Below are positions 24,874 to 39,491 of a stretch of DNA of 64,000 nucleotides, one piece after another. Both the position numbers and the translations under genes were made by a program. The stretch comes from Vermamoeba vermiformis. Taxonomy: Eukaryota; Tubulinea; Echinamoebida. The DNA is taken from NCBI GenBank assembly GCA_045837725.1, contig JBEWZL010000083.1, positions 124,001-188,000 of the forward strand. The letters run 5' to 3'. The notes below the pieces were generated by a model that had not been told where the DNA came from, ran no database searches, and saw only the letters and a list, made by a program, of their open reading frames with translations. Each line of letters starts with the position of its first letter. Position 1 is the first letter of the stretch.

Positions 24874-26763
24874 CTACAGCTCTCCATACAGATCAGAACT
24901 CTCGTTGCGCTTGTTAGCCTCATCGATCTGAGCTTGACGCAGTCTGGCAGTGAGGCCCGAGACCTTATTCTGCAGCTGGTACTCAATATCTGCAATGTAG
25001 TGCTGACAGTCTTCAATTCTGTTGGCCAGTGCTTGGGCTTGCATGTCTGTTTTCTGGCTCAGTTCTTTGCGCAGATTGGCTGCTGTCTTTTTCAGCTTGT
25101 CAACCTCTTCAACGATCTTGTCGGTGATTTGTTCTTGCATTTGACCGAGCACATTGAAGACACGTGATTCAATGTCAGTTACGCGCTGGTCATCGGTGTC
25201 AGCTGTCTCGCTGATATTTAAGAACGAGAGTTGAGAGCGGATCCACTCACTGATCTGCATGAGTTGCGAGAGGATTGCTTCAGAACCACGTGATCGATAC
25301 CGATCAATGTCACTGTCCACTTGTTGAAGCAGGGATCTCAATCGTGCTCTAACAGTGCGCGCTGTAATGATATTCTCTGAGACTTCATCTTCAGCTCCAT
25401 TTGTCACGCCATTCGTGTTGCTATTTTTGGGTGATTTTGGTTCACTGAATTGTTGCTTTTCACCGCGCAGTTCATCCTCTTCACTCTTAGGCTCATCAAT
25501 AACGACGTGGTCACCATTCTCCACATATTATTGTTGTTGTTATGTCCATTGCTCTCGTCATTGTTGTTATTGTTACTGTGTCTGAAGCCACGTGACTGTC
25601 GTTGAGCTCGTGCACGCAATTCTTCACCGCCGCCTTGACTAATTTGCACTAGACGCGTGATCCAATATTCACCTTGCTCGCGATATCGACGAATGCGCTG
25701 TTCAATGTTGTCACTTTGCCACTCGAGTTCAGTCAACAGTGCCTCGTCCACGCCCTTGTCCCACTCGAGCGCTACACGCAAGTGATCGCCACAGATGACG
25801 AGTAGCGTGCAGAGCTCGGACATGACGAGCACATTGGGGTCTTGCAACAGCGTGGCAATGCGTGTTTCAGCCTCGCGAATGGACTGCACCAACATCTGTC
25901 TGTGACACGTGTCAGAGTTAGAACTATTAAATGATGATTATCAATGGACCTACCTCCTGCTCTTCACTCGCTCCATCAATTCGAATCTCTCTTCAACGCT
26001 GAACAGGTACTCAAAATCGGATTTGATTTCCTAATTCGGCAAATGAGAATCGAGACAAAGCAGGAAATGTGATCGTAACTTACCCCAAGTTCTTGTAAGG
26101 CATGGCGAATAGTCTCAATAAAAAATCTCACTAAGAAATCTTCTTTGTCCATTGTCACTATGCGATCAGGAAATTGCTCTAGTTGAATACCATTCAGATC
26201 CAGCGCAAAATTGATTTTTCGTGTGATTGGCTTCTTCTTAACGACGGGGTTGTTAACTTCGAAGAATATCAAGAATTCTTGCCAATCGTAGAAGAACTTG
26301 GGTATGCGTTGAAAGAACTGTTGGAGCTGCATCCTCCTCTCGACGATTGCTTCTGGTTCGAAGTTGCCAAATAACATTTTGGAGGGGAAGTCAGGCAATC
26401 GACCTCCGAAATTAGTCTTGATCTACCGAGCAAATAGAAAGAATTAAAACAAGTCTCAAAGGTGGATCCGATCACATACCTTGTTGTACAAGTCATGAAA
26501 TTCGCTGTAGCGCTTATTTATCACCCACTCATATTCTCCGTTGAGCACATGCACCGTGTATGACTACGAAGCAAAAAGTTAATTTGTTTGATTTTTATTA
26601 TTATTTTTCGTATTTCTTTTTCAGCATAGTTTTCTGATCTTCAGATTTCAACCAAACGAATTGCATCCGTTGCAATATATTTACCACTTACAATGTATGA
26701 TTTGCCGCGCTTGTCTTTAAGGACCTCCGCTCGAGGTATTTTGACGTGCCATGTAGACTCCAT
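24874..26763 (-). CDS. PX-domain protein (sorting nexin-like)
   Basis: Starts MESTWHVKIPRAEVLKDKRG. The N-terminal PX domain is clear: YTVHVLNGEYEWVINKRYSEF, then RLPDFPSKMLFGNF and VERRMQLQQFFQRI. This predicts binding to PI3P on endosomes. The middle contains IRHALQELG and a helical region. The C-terminus is a long coiled coil (KLKKTAANLRKELSQKTDMQ), possibly BAR-like. An N-rich stretch at about 25510-25575 appears to change frame, but a 59-nt intron (GTAACAATAAC to TGTGGAG) joins the two frames exactly, so no break is needed. Confidence 0.78.
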
Positions 26764-26914
26764 CGCGGCACGCTAACAATTGTAGCACGATAGAGATTGT
26801 ATTATAAGAGTTTGATTGTGGTGTTGGTTGCGAGCACTAGTATTATTAGCTGCGCGAAGATTTTTGTCATTTATTGTTCGCCGCGAATTTTCAGTATTTT
26901 TAGTTGCAACAACA

Positions 26915-29846
<2,932 letters not shown>

Positions 29847-30722
29847 AGTCGCCAATTGTAATAAATATATTTATTATGTTTTTAAATCAATTCCAATGCT
29901 CGAGCAGAAATTTTACTCACGTTTCGCGATTTGGCAATTTTTGCCCAGTCTTGGTGAAATTAATTTACGTGCTTAGTCTAAGAAAGAGGGGAGGGAGAGG
30001 GATTGCTGCAGGCTGGTCTGCCGACCGTAGCCTCTCGCTCGCGGTCGGAGAGCTGCGCCTGGATCACACTCACTAGATCCGCCTCCCTAGTATTTATTTT
30101 ATATCAATGAATCACGACGCCTATATGAGTTGGTGGCTTAAGCACGGACAGTATTCGTTTTTGTCTTCCACCGCCGACTTGAACGGGCGAGGACCCCCGA
30201 GATTCTAATATTTAAAGTAATTATTTTCATTTATGAGGTCAATGCCCGTAAAAACGGGAAGCCAAAAACAACAAAAACGTCGATCTCGCTCTATTCGTTA
30301 TCAAACGCTAAATGAACACCACAAATCACCTCTATGACATATATTTAAATATATTAGCATATTGTGGTCGGTTTGTCGCGATCAAAAGCCCTTAGATCGG
30401 GTGATACGCGAAGTACACCTGGCAGAGATGCGGAGCTGTGCATGTACCCTTTGTGCACAACAGCGTCACCTGTCTAGTACTTTCTTCCTGATGAGTTGAA
30501 TCAACTCCGCTGTGGTTGTCAGTGGCAATAAACTTGGTTTATCATTTAAGCAATAATATAACCAGCAATAATTGAAATACGGCATGTGAGTAAAATTTCT
30601 GCTCTCGCATGACTTTTAAGGTATTTGCGCGCCGTTTTTTGAAATTTCATTATTTTTTCACACGAAAGACGGAGACCACACGTCGATAAAACTTATAGTA
30701 GTATATTTATTACGGCCATTAA
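29847..30722. other. Large intergenic region with several hairpins
   Basis: Nearly 880 nt with no supported coding frame, the largest gene-free gap between intact genes. It contains perfect inverted repeats: CCGACCG/CGGTCGG (30021-30048), GGATC/GATCC (30061-30080), CCCGT/ACGGG (30245-30258), TGTGCA/TGCACA (30437-30459) and GAGTTGA/TCAACTC (30493-30507). An AATAAA follows near 30528. The stretch between about 29985 and 30540 is a candidate for one or more structured RNAs, but no known family could be matched. Confidence 0.4.
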
Positions 30723-33234
30723 ATGGATGATCGGCCCAATCAGGTAAGCCATCAGTCACCGAGATCGTGAAAATTTTTGTTGGGATCTGCTCTTTACCAA
30801 TTAATTAATGCTCAAATTGGTTTTAAAATTACACGTAAAATATGTATAAATATTTATTTGCATTATGCAGGTCGACGATACAGTGCGCACCACACCGCTG
30901 CCGATCACACCGCGCCAAGTGCACTCCATCCACACCGCGGGCCCTGCAGCAATGTTCGCGCAGTTCAGAGCCACAAATAGCAACAAGACCCACACTGCCT
31001 CACCCGTGAAGACGCGGCACGGTCGTTCAAAAAGCTTGACTGAAGGTGGCGCGAAGAGTGACTTCTTCCTGTCTGATACGCGCAGTAATAATAACTCCAC
31101 TCTAGACTCGGAGGCAGATCCGTCACCCGCTCCACCGCTCGAACAACACACCCTCGCAGTCGCGACACCTGACACCCTCACGCCGAGCACCTCACCGCGC
31201 GGCATGGTCGTGCGCGTGCCACCAAACACTCCTGCACGATCTCCGGGCCAAGAACTGCGATCACGTGTGCTCGAACTCGAACAAGAGTCACGTGATCTGA
31301 CTGACAGGTGCGAGGCTCTCAAGCGCGAGAATGAGGTGCGTGACACTAGTGACTGCTTTATATACGAGATATATTAACAATAAGCTTCTGTTGTGCAGCG
31401 ACTCAATGCCGAGCTCATGTCACGTGACAATCTCAGCGAATCAGAAGCGGAACAACTCATTCAAAACCTTGCATTCATGACCACCAAATTGACCGCCAAA
31501 GAAGAGGACGTGCGCGCGCTAAATATAGAACTGAAAGATAAGGAGAAGCTACTGACTGAACTGACCAATGAGGTAAGTGATAGAGTGCTGTCACGTGATT
31601 GGTGTACTGACTTGTGTTTGACACCTGTCAGCTCGCACCGTACACCAGTGTCACTGAACTCAAGTCACGTGTCACTGAATTGGAAAAGAATTCAAAAGAA
31701 TTGGAAAGCTCATTGCAAGAGGTATGTTGACAGCGGAATTATTCCCAGTGTGCCGTGTCATTGACATATTTGCAGGCACGGAGCACACTCGACTTTATCC
31801 AGAAGGAAGCTAAGGCCGCAGATGACACGGCATCAACGCTGTGCAATCAACTAAAGGAGCGTGACAGCGCAGTGACTGGTCTGCAGGCGCAAGTGACCAA
31901 TCTCGAGCAGGAGGTTGAGCGGTTGCGGGCACTGGCGCAGGGGATGGACACGGTGCAAGAGGAGAAGGAATCTTTGCAGAAACAACTGCAAACACATCGC
32001 GAACGGGTGGAGCAGTTAGAACGAGAGCGCGAAAGTGCGACCAGTGAACTGACCAATCAGAACACAGCACTGCACAATCGCGTGACAGATTTGGAAAGTG
32101 AACTGACACAACTGCGCGCAGACCTGTCACGTGCCGAGAGTGCAGCTCAGACAGCGCGGACCGAGAGTGCGGCACAACAGAGTGACGCGACGGAACAACA
32201 CCGCGCACTGCACCAGCAATACGACACACTGCTGCACGAGGTCAAAGAGCTCCGAATGACTGCTGCGGACTTGGAAGAGCTGCGCAAAGAAGTGACGCGC
32301 AAAGACGTGCAGTTGACACGTGTCAAAAACAAGAACGCAGCGCTGGAGGACGAGAAGTTGAAGCTGCACGATCAGTTGAAGATCAGCGAGGTCAGTGTGG
32401 AGCGGTTGACTGAGCAGTTGACGCGCGGTGACAAGAGTGTCCGAGAGCGCGTGACACAGCTCGAACAGGAACTAAAGCACGTGACTGCTGAGCACGAGCG
32501 CGTCACTGAACAGCTGGCCAATCAGCGTGCTCAACACGAGCGTGACTTGCAAGCACGTGATCAGCAGCGCACAGCACTCGCACAACAACTGCAGCACGAG
32601 CAGAGCAGTGCAGCCACACTGCGCGAGGAGACACAGCGCAAGACACAAGAGCACAGTCAGCGCGTCAGTCAACTCACCGCGCAAGTCACCGAGCTCACCA
32701 AGGCACGTGATGCGTTCAGAGAGTCGGCGAAGAAATTAGAACAACAATTGGACAGTGCGCAGAAGAGTGCCAGCAGTGCCGCGGAGAAATACAGCAGTGA
32801 ACTGACAGCCCTGCGCGATGAACTGCACCGTGCTGGCACTAGTCTGCAGCAGTACGAGAGTGCGAGCAACAAACAGCAGGGTATGTGTAGTGATGGTAGT
32901 ATTATCTGGTGTTGATATCAATACTGACTGTTGTTAATTAGCTGCAATCGTACCTCCGCACACAGACATGATTGCGGCACTCAAAACACGAGCAGATCTG
33001 ATGAAAAATCACGTGACCAAGCTCCAGTACGTGCTAGTGATGCCTGTATATCAATTGACGACTTACACATATCTATTTAGAACCAAGTCTGCTGTACCCG
33101 CCAAGGCATCACTGACCTCCGTCCTGGTCACTGTGCTATTAATAGCTCTCGCGCTAGTTCTCGGCCTGGCCGTCGTGTCACGTGATCAGTACCACAAATT
33201 GGTGCTCTATGCACAACGGTACTTGCCTAAATAG
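30723..33234 (+). CDS. Tail-anchored long coiled-coil protein, golgin-like
   Basis: Exon 1 encodes MDDRPNQ (30723-30743), then the frame continues at VDDTVRTTPLP. A proline/serine/threonine-rich N-terminal region of about 130 residues is followed by some 500 residues of uninterrupted heptad-rich coiled coil (LKERDSAVTGLQAQVTNLEQ, VEQLERERESATSELTNQ). A single hydrophobic segment (SVLVTVLLIALALVLGLAVV) sits 15-20 residues from the end. This layout matches tail-anchored Golgi tethers such as golgin-84 or giantin; a nuclear-envelope or ER coiled coil is the alternative. GC-rich, with CACGTG words in introns and exons. Confidence 0.72.
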
Positions 33235-33387
33235 GCAAATTTTGTTCATAATTCCCTTTTTTGTACAATAAAATGCTTCGTTCACTGTAGCTGGTCAACG
33301 ATTGGTCAAATGTCACGTGATTCAACGTGCGAAATTGAATGGCGCGTTCAATGTCAGCAATCAACAGTGCATCATCAGTGGTATACA

Positions 33388-35538
33388 ATGCTGCAGCGAG
33401 TATATCGTCACGCACTAAATAAGGCTATTCGCACCAATCGGCGCTCAACCAGTGCTGTCTCTGCTGCACTGTTTAGTACGGATCCAGTAACGCTAAATTA
33501 ATTTCTGATTATTATTAAAAAATTGAATGCAGCTAATGCCAACTAAATGTTCAGTAATAGTGTCGCCGGAGTCGAAATTGACAATTAATTATTTTTTTTG
33601 GATCCAGGCAGATCACAGACCCGAAATATCACTGTTAATCTATCTGATAAGCGTAAGTATAATATCGACATTAAATATTTGTATTTATTTAACTCTCCGA
33701 TAAATTGTGAACTCACTTGGCGAACGGATCCAGCTCAAGAAGCAGCGGCAGATCAGCCCGCAGTGGTGTACATGTACACTGAAGAGGACGCAGAGAAACT
33801 ATCGAGTGTGTGGACCAAGGCTATCGCTACAGACTTCAAGGGCAAGAGTGAGTAGTGATCACGTAACCGAGTAATTGGATGTGGGCCACTAATAACGCCC
33901 TATTAGCTGGTCAAGTTCTGGTACATTACCCGACTGAAGGCAGCAATCTCTACCAGGGCTCTGACGCACAACACGGCCCCAAGAAGTAAGTGCACCCCCC
34001 CCTCCCCCCAGTCCCTCACTGATCACGTGCACAGACCACACCGCATCGTATTCGTTGGACTCGGCAAGCAGCGCGCAGTCACAGTGCCCTCTGTGCGCAA
34101 AGCTGTCGCACACGCCGTGGACAAGCTCAAAGCACTCAAAGTCACTGCTGCCACGCTCAGTGTGCCCAACCTCGCTGCCATCAACCAGGGCCAGGAACAG
34201 AAGGCAGTCAACCAGGGCCAGCCACAACACACAGCCCTGGTCGAGGTCCTCAGCACAATGGCCAACACCGCCGTGCTGGCAGACTACAGCTTCGACAAGT
34301 ACCTCACGCGCACTGACAACAAGAGCACGCCCCTCGCATCACTCACACTGCTCGCTGACACTTTGCCACCCAATGCCGCGCAGTTGGTGCGTGAGGCCGT
34401 GGTGATCGGTGAATGCACGAATTACGCACGTGACTTGGCCAATGAGCGCGCTGAAGTCGCAACACCGGCCTACTACGAGCAACAAGCGCGTCAACTGCAA
34501 GCCGAGTACGGTGCAGTGCTGGACATTGAAGTGCTGCAGTACGACGAGCTCCAGCAGCACGGACTCAATCTCATCGCGGCTGTCGGACAGGGTGCACCGG
34601 TGTTGCCGAGATTGGTGCTGCTCAAGTACCGCGGCAATCCTGACTCCACTGGTACGTACCGCACTCTGACACGTGTCACTCACTGACCTGTGCGCAGAGG
34701 AGATTGGTCTCGTCGGCAAGGGCATCACATTTGACACGGGAGGTCTCAATTTGAAGCCCACGAACTCGATTGAGGTACGGCCATTGGCACGTGTCACACT
34801 CGCATCTGCACGACTGACAGGTGTCACAGGATATGTACATGGACAATGCTGGTGCAGCAGCAGTGTTGGGCACGATGAAAGCTGCGGCCAAGTTGAATCT
34901 CAAAGTCAATCTGCGCGGCGTGCTGGCCCTGGCAGAGAATTCAATCGGTCCCAATGCGTACCGGCCAGGTGCCATCATCACCTCGGAGGGCGGTCCTTCA
35001 GTGGAGATACGCAACACTGACGCGGAGGGTCGTTTGGCCCTGGCTGATGCACTCAACTGGCTGCAGCGCAAGAACAGTCCGCACGTGATCGTAGACCTCG
35101 CGACGCTGACTGGAGCCTGTGTGATGGCACTCGGTGAATACGCCGCGGGACTGTTCAGCAACAGCACGGCACTCACGCAACAACTGCAACGCGCGGCTGA
35201 GCTGTCTGGCGAACGTGTGTGGCCGGTAAGTAGCTGGCACGGTGCTGCGACTAGTGGACAATACTCACCCCTGCACGTAGCTGCCGCTGTTCGAAGAGCA
35301 CAGTGCAGATCTGAAGGGCACGCAGTCGGACATTAAGAACATTGCCGTCAAGGGCCGCGGTGCTGGGGCCTCGTCTGGCGCAGCCTTCTTGAAGGAGTTC
35401 ATCAAGGACGGCGTGGAGTGGGCACACCTCGACATTGCGGGCACGGGTGCGAGTACGTTCAAGAAGGGCCACGTGCCTCAGGGTGGCACTGGATTCGGCG
35501 TGCATTTGTTGATTGAATGGCTCAAAACACGCGTGTGA
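33388..35538 (+). CDS. M17 leucyl aminopeptidase, mitochondrial-looking
   Basis: The chosen start at 33388 (MLQRVYRHALNKAIRTNRR) gives a classical basic presequence; an in-frame ATG at 33310 would add 26 less typical residues. A GTACGG donor joins this exon to RSQTRNITVNLSDK. The catalytic domain has VGKGITFDTGGLNLKP, the signature NTDAEGRLALADAL, VDLATLTGACVMALG and AVKGRGAGASSGAAFL, giving all metal ligands and the catalytic lysine. The length is about 520 residues. It should release N-terminal residues from peptides as a hexamer. About nine exons; one intron holds TGACACGTGTCA at 34667. Confidence 0.9.
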
Positions 35539-35760
35539 GCACTGGGGCAGTAAATTGAATGCTAGCCACGCACTAGGGTGTTGATTTATATTTATATTTG
35601 TGTACTGGTCGAGTGTGCATTGTTTATCGGCACAACACCCAATTGACAACTGTCAAACACCGTCCTGCGTCTATTCAGTTGTGCGCGAGTGACTAGCAGA
35701 CCTCAAGAGTCACGTATTTATTGAGATTGCAATATTATCCAGAACTCTATTCACCACACT

Positions 35761-37437
35761 ATGCAGCGCAGAATATCATTGACATTTGTCTTGATCTGTT
35801 GGATCTGCCTCTCACATTCACAGGCTCTTAAAAGTATGATCGAGCGATACATGACACAATCATTCATAGGACTGAGCGACGATCATATTCAGCAATCAGT
35901 CCTTATTTAATAGGAATTTGACAGGATATTTATTAATATTTTATTTTCAATTTTCAGCTTTGAAATTTAGTTCTGTCACTGTTTCAGGTGTCTCAGCTGG
36001 AGGGTAAGTGTATCTTTATAGTACTAGAATTGCGAGTAATTGAATCAGTTCAATTCAATGTTCTGGATCTGATTTTTCAAGTGATAATTCCAACAATTTG
36101 AGAGTGAATCGAATCTTAGATACTAACAGCGATTAATTATGCAGGTACATGGCCGTGCAAGTAAGTCTATGCCACTCCTGTCCATAAGTACTGCAGTCAT
36201 ATTAACAGCGCGCAGATGAGTGTCGCACACAGCGCTACAATTAGCGGGGCAGGCATTATCGCAGCAGGGCCCTATTGGTGTACGTACTGGCACTATATAC
36301 ATCACACATATATGCACTATATAACGACCGTTAGGCGCGGAGAGTGATGTAGCCATTGCCCTGACTGCGTGCATGAACCAGTCCGAGCTGATCGACGTGG
36401 ATGTGCTCATCGCTGCCACTAGCTATGCTGAGACCTTGGCCAGCATCGATTGTACGTAATTGCCTAATTTGGTAATCGCAGTGCTCACAAGCTTTGCAGC
36501 CACCAGAAATTTGAAGTCGCAGCGCGTGTGGCTGTTCAGTGGCACGCAAGACACGGTCGTCATGTCAGGTATGCATGGCTCGCATTCACTGAACGGTGCA
36601 TTCACTGAACGGTGTATTGACTGACTCGTGCTGCAGGTGTGGTGCGCAAGTTGGAGCAATATTACCGCAATTACATCCCTGGCGCACAGATCGCGACGGA
36701 GTACGGTGTGAGTGCCGAACACGCGCTGATCACCGACCACTATGGCCGTGCTTGTGCCTATTTAGGCGATCCGTTCATCAACAACTGCAACTACGACGGT
36801 GCTGGCACCCTCTTGCAGTGGCTGCAGAAATCGCCGCTCAAATCTCGCGTCAATGCCACGCGAGCCAATGTACGACCGAGAGCTATTAATAGCACTGTTA
36901 CTGACCTCCGTTTGACAGGTGTACGTCATCAACCAGGGCGCGTACACTCCCTTCAATCTGGCCCCTAGCGACATCTCACTCGCTAACACGGCCTATGTCT
37001 ACGTGCCATCTGCCTGTCTCAATGCAGGTCAGTCCAAATATAGTCATGTCCATATATAGTCGTGTCTAAATATAGTACTCACCCCCCTCCGCAGAGTGCA
37101 AGCTGCACATCTCCTTCCACGGCTGCAAACAGTTCGCGGACAAGATTGGCACGCAGTACGTGTTGGACGGTGGCTTCAACGAGTGGGCCGAAGCGAATGG
37201 GTACGTCGTGCTCTATCCACAGACGGTGAAGAGCGACCTTGTGCCCTTCAATCCCGAGGGCTGCTTTGATTGGTGGGGCTACACGGGTACGTGAGCGAGG
37301 GGTGTAGGTAGGTGAATGGTGTACTAATAGAGCGGTTATGCATAGGTCCCGAGTACGCCACCAAATTGGGTCCGCAGCTGATTACCTTCAAGAACATGAT
37401 TGACGGACTGCAGATCGACCCGAACAATCACTTGTAA
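35761..37437 (+). CDS. Secreted PHB-depolymerase-like esterase
   Basis: Starts MQRRISLTFVLICWICLSHS, a strong signal peptide. The nucleophile motif is TVSGVSAGGYMAVQMSVAHS (GxSxG as GVSAG, split by two introns). GTQDTVV provides the acid and ISFHGCKQFADKIG the conserved histidine region. GCFDWWGYTGPEYA near the end is typical of the poly(3-hydroxybutyrate) depolymerase family (LpqC/PhaZ-like). A secreted enzyme of this kind could degrade storage polyester from ingested bacteria. The family is mainly bacterial and fungal, so ancient transfer is possible; however the gene carries about ten introns, including a tiny exon of about 16 nt near 36147, and is fully domesticated. Confidence 0.85.
36461..36478 (+). 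repeat. Recurrent intronic word TTGCCTAATTTGGTAAT
   Basis: The word lies just after the donor of an intron in the depolymerase gene. Close matches occur in introns at 28081, 28619, 28951 and 59699, in reverse sense at 29491 and 47518, with partial forms at 28205 and 33228. Confidence 0.6.
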
Positions 37438-37707
37438 CACTCCTGCGGGCGTGTTTGTACAGCGCTATTAGTAAAACATTAATTCCAAGTACTACTAGAT
37501 GAACATTCATATGCAGTATTATCTCTCACCATGACCTCTTGTTCTCTGTAACCGCCGAGGTGTTCTTGATCTTACGAAATTTCGCTTGTTTTTTGTCTTT
37601 GTCTCTTTCCTGTCGGTGGAGGATTGAGCGGGAGCATGTCATTGAAGCCCAGTTGTTTTATATTGTATACATATCATATCATTCAATACACAACAAGTAG
37701 TATTAAA
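37438..37707. promoter_or_regulatory. Intergenic, promoter of the epimerase gene
   Basis: About 270 nt between the depolymerase stop and the epimerase ATG. It contains a pyrimidine-rich stretch (about 37575-37612) that may be part of the promoter. No gene seen. Confidence 0.3.
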
Positions 37708-39240
37708 ATGTCTGAGACTATCCTCGTCACCGGTGGCACTGGATTCATTGGCTCGCATACCGTTATTGAGCTCTTGAACAGCAACTACAGAGTGGTGATT
37801 GTCGACAACTTTGTCAACTCTAGTCAGCGTGTATATGAACGCATTTGCGAGGTCTTATTCGGGTAAGTGGTAGTGGCGCACTTCTAGTGAATTAATTATT
37901 GCTGACGTCGCATTAACAACCATTCAAGCAAGGACGCAGAGCAAGACAAAATTAAGCAAAAATTATCCCTATACAATGTCAATCTGTTAGATCGTGCTGC
38001 ACTCGAAAATGTTTTCAAAAATCATTCTGATATTTCCGGCGTGATCCACTTTGCTGCACTCAAGGTACGCGATCAGATAGTGTATATGTGATTTATAATG
38101 CACTTGTAGGCTGTTGGCGAGTCAGTAGCCAAGCCCCTCGATTACTACACCAACAACATCACCGTAAGTCAGATCTGCACTTTCAGACTGTCCCTCCACC
38201 ACCAAGCCCCTCATATTCATATTCAATAGGGCACTCTCAATCTCCTCCACGTCATGCAGCAGTTCAATGTGCACAAGATCGTCTTCTCTTCTTCTGCCAC
38301 TGTCTACGGCGAGCCTAAAGTAAGTCACCATGGCCTATCATACAAATATAGAGACATATATATAATACCTATGAACAGTCGCTGCCCCTCAAAGAAGATC
38401 ACCCGCTCGCGCCCACCAATCCCTATGGCCAGACGAAGTTCATGGTCGAGCAAATTCTTCGCGATGTTGTACGTGTCTGTACTCGCTTAGTCTCTTATTA
38501 ATATCAAATATATAAGGTCGTATCTGCGCCAAACAAGTGGGGCGTGGTCTTGTTGCGCTACTTCAATCCCATCGGTGCGCATCCCTCTGGTCGTTTGGGC
38601 GAGGATCCTAACGGCATCCCCAACAACTTGGTGCCCTTCATTGCGCGCGTAGCTGTTGGCAAATTGCCCTCATTGAAGATATTTGGCAAGGACTACAACA
38701 CCGTTGATGGCACTGGTGTCCGCGACTACATCCACATTCTCGATCTCGTCAACGGTCACATTGCTGCACTGAAACGACTCAATCAAGTGCCACATGGTAC
38801 GCACAGCACATATATATCACAGCGCCTATTAACTCACTGCGCAGGCTGTCACACGTACAATCTCGGCACTGGCCACGGCTTTTCAGTGCTGCAAGTCATT
38901 CAGGCTTATGAGCGCGCCAGTGGCAGGTAGGACGGCTTTAAATACTTGCAAACACCTCATTGACACGTTGTTCATGAACAGAAAAATCCCGTACGAGGTT
39001 GCTGACCGACGTGCAGGAGATGTAGCCGAAGTTTACGCAGATGCATCGCTAGCTGAACGAGAACTGGGTTGGAAAGCTGTGCACGGCATTGATAAGGTAA
39101 GAATTAAATATAAATAGATTATAGGAGCGCTTTTTTTTGCGATCCACCACTTCATGAACGGCAATACTAATCTCTACTAGATGTGCGAGGACAGTTGGAG
39201 ATGGCAACATCAAAACCCTGAAGGCTTCAACTCTGTTTAA
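37708..39240 (+). CDS. GALE: UDP-glucose 4-epimerase
   Basis: Starts [20 protein letters not shown] with the NAD-binding GGTGFIG motif. [28 protein letters not shown] and the catalytic YGQTK (Tyr/Lys) follow, then [13 protein letters not shown] and [16 protein letters not shown]. The C-terminus ends [14 protein letters not shown]. All features are those of GalE (SDR family), about 345 residues. It interconverts UDP-glucose and UDP-galactose in the cytosol. About nine short exons. Confidence 0.95.
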
Positions 39241-39491
39241 TATAACAATATATCCATATTATTCCTCGCACATTTTAGCTGGATCTGATCTCGATCCCGA
39301 TCTGGATCGTCTTTGCAAACTGCAGAACGGAGTTAAAAATCGAAATAAATTCCATTCTGCATCAATCATGCATACTACTGCACTGTACATTGATTTCGGA
39401 GTTCCGTTGTGCTCTCGGAGTGCGGTTAAGTCACGCGGAGTGTTTTGAACTCATTCGCGATCACAAAAAGATCAGAACAACACAGCTAGCC

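Noticed and set aside
25504-25580. Apparent frame break in the N-rich part of the PX protein
   Set aside because: A 59-nt GTAACA to TGGAG intron joins the two frames in exact phase, so no error or shift is needed.
30150-30215. tRNA-like TTCAAGT loop on the minus strand
   Set aside because: Only three T-stem pairs form, and no acceptor stem or anticodon arm could be built around it.
30405-30440. U1 snRNA-like string ACCTGGCAGAG
   Set aside because: The 5' end needed to pair with donors (ACTTACCTG) is not present, and the downstream stems do not match.
30488-30512. Hammerhead-like CTGATGAG followed by a hairpin
   Set aside because: The GAAA core that must follow stem II is absent, and no cleavage-site stem was found.
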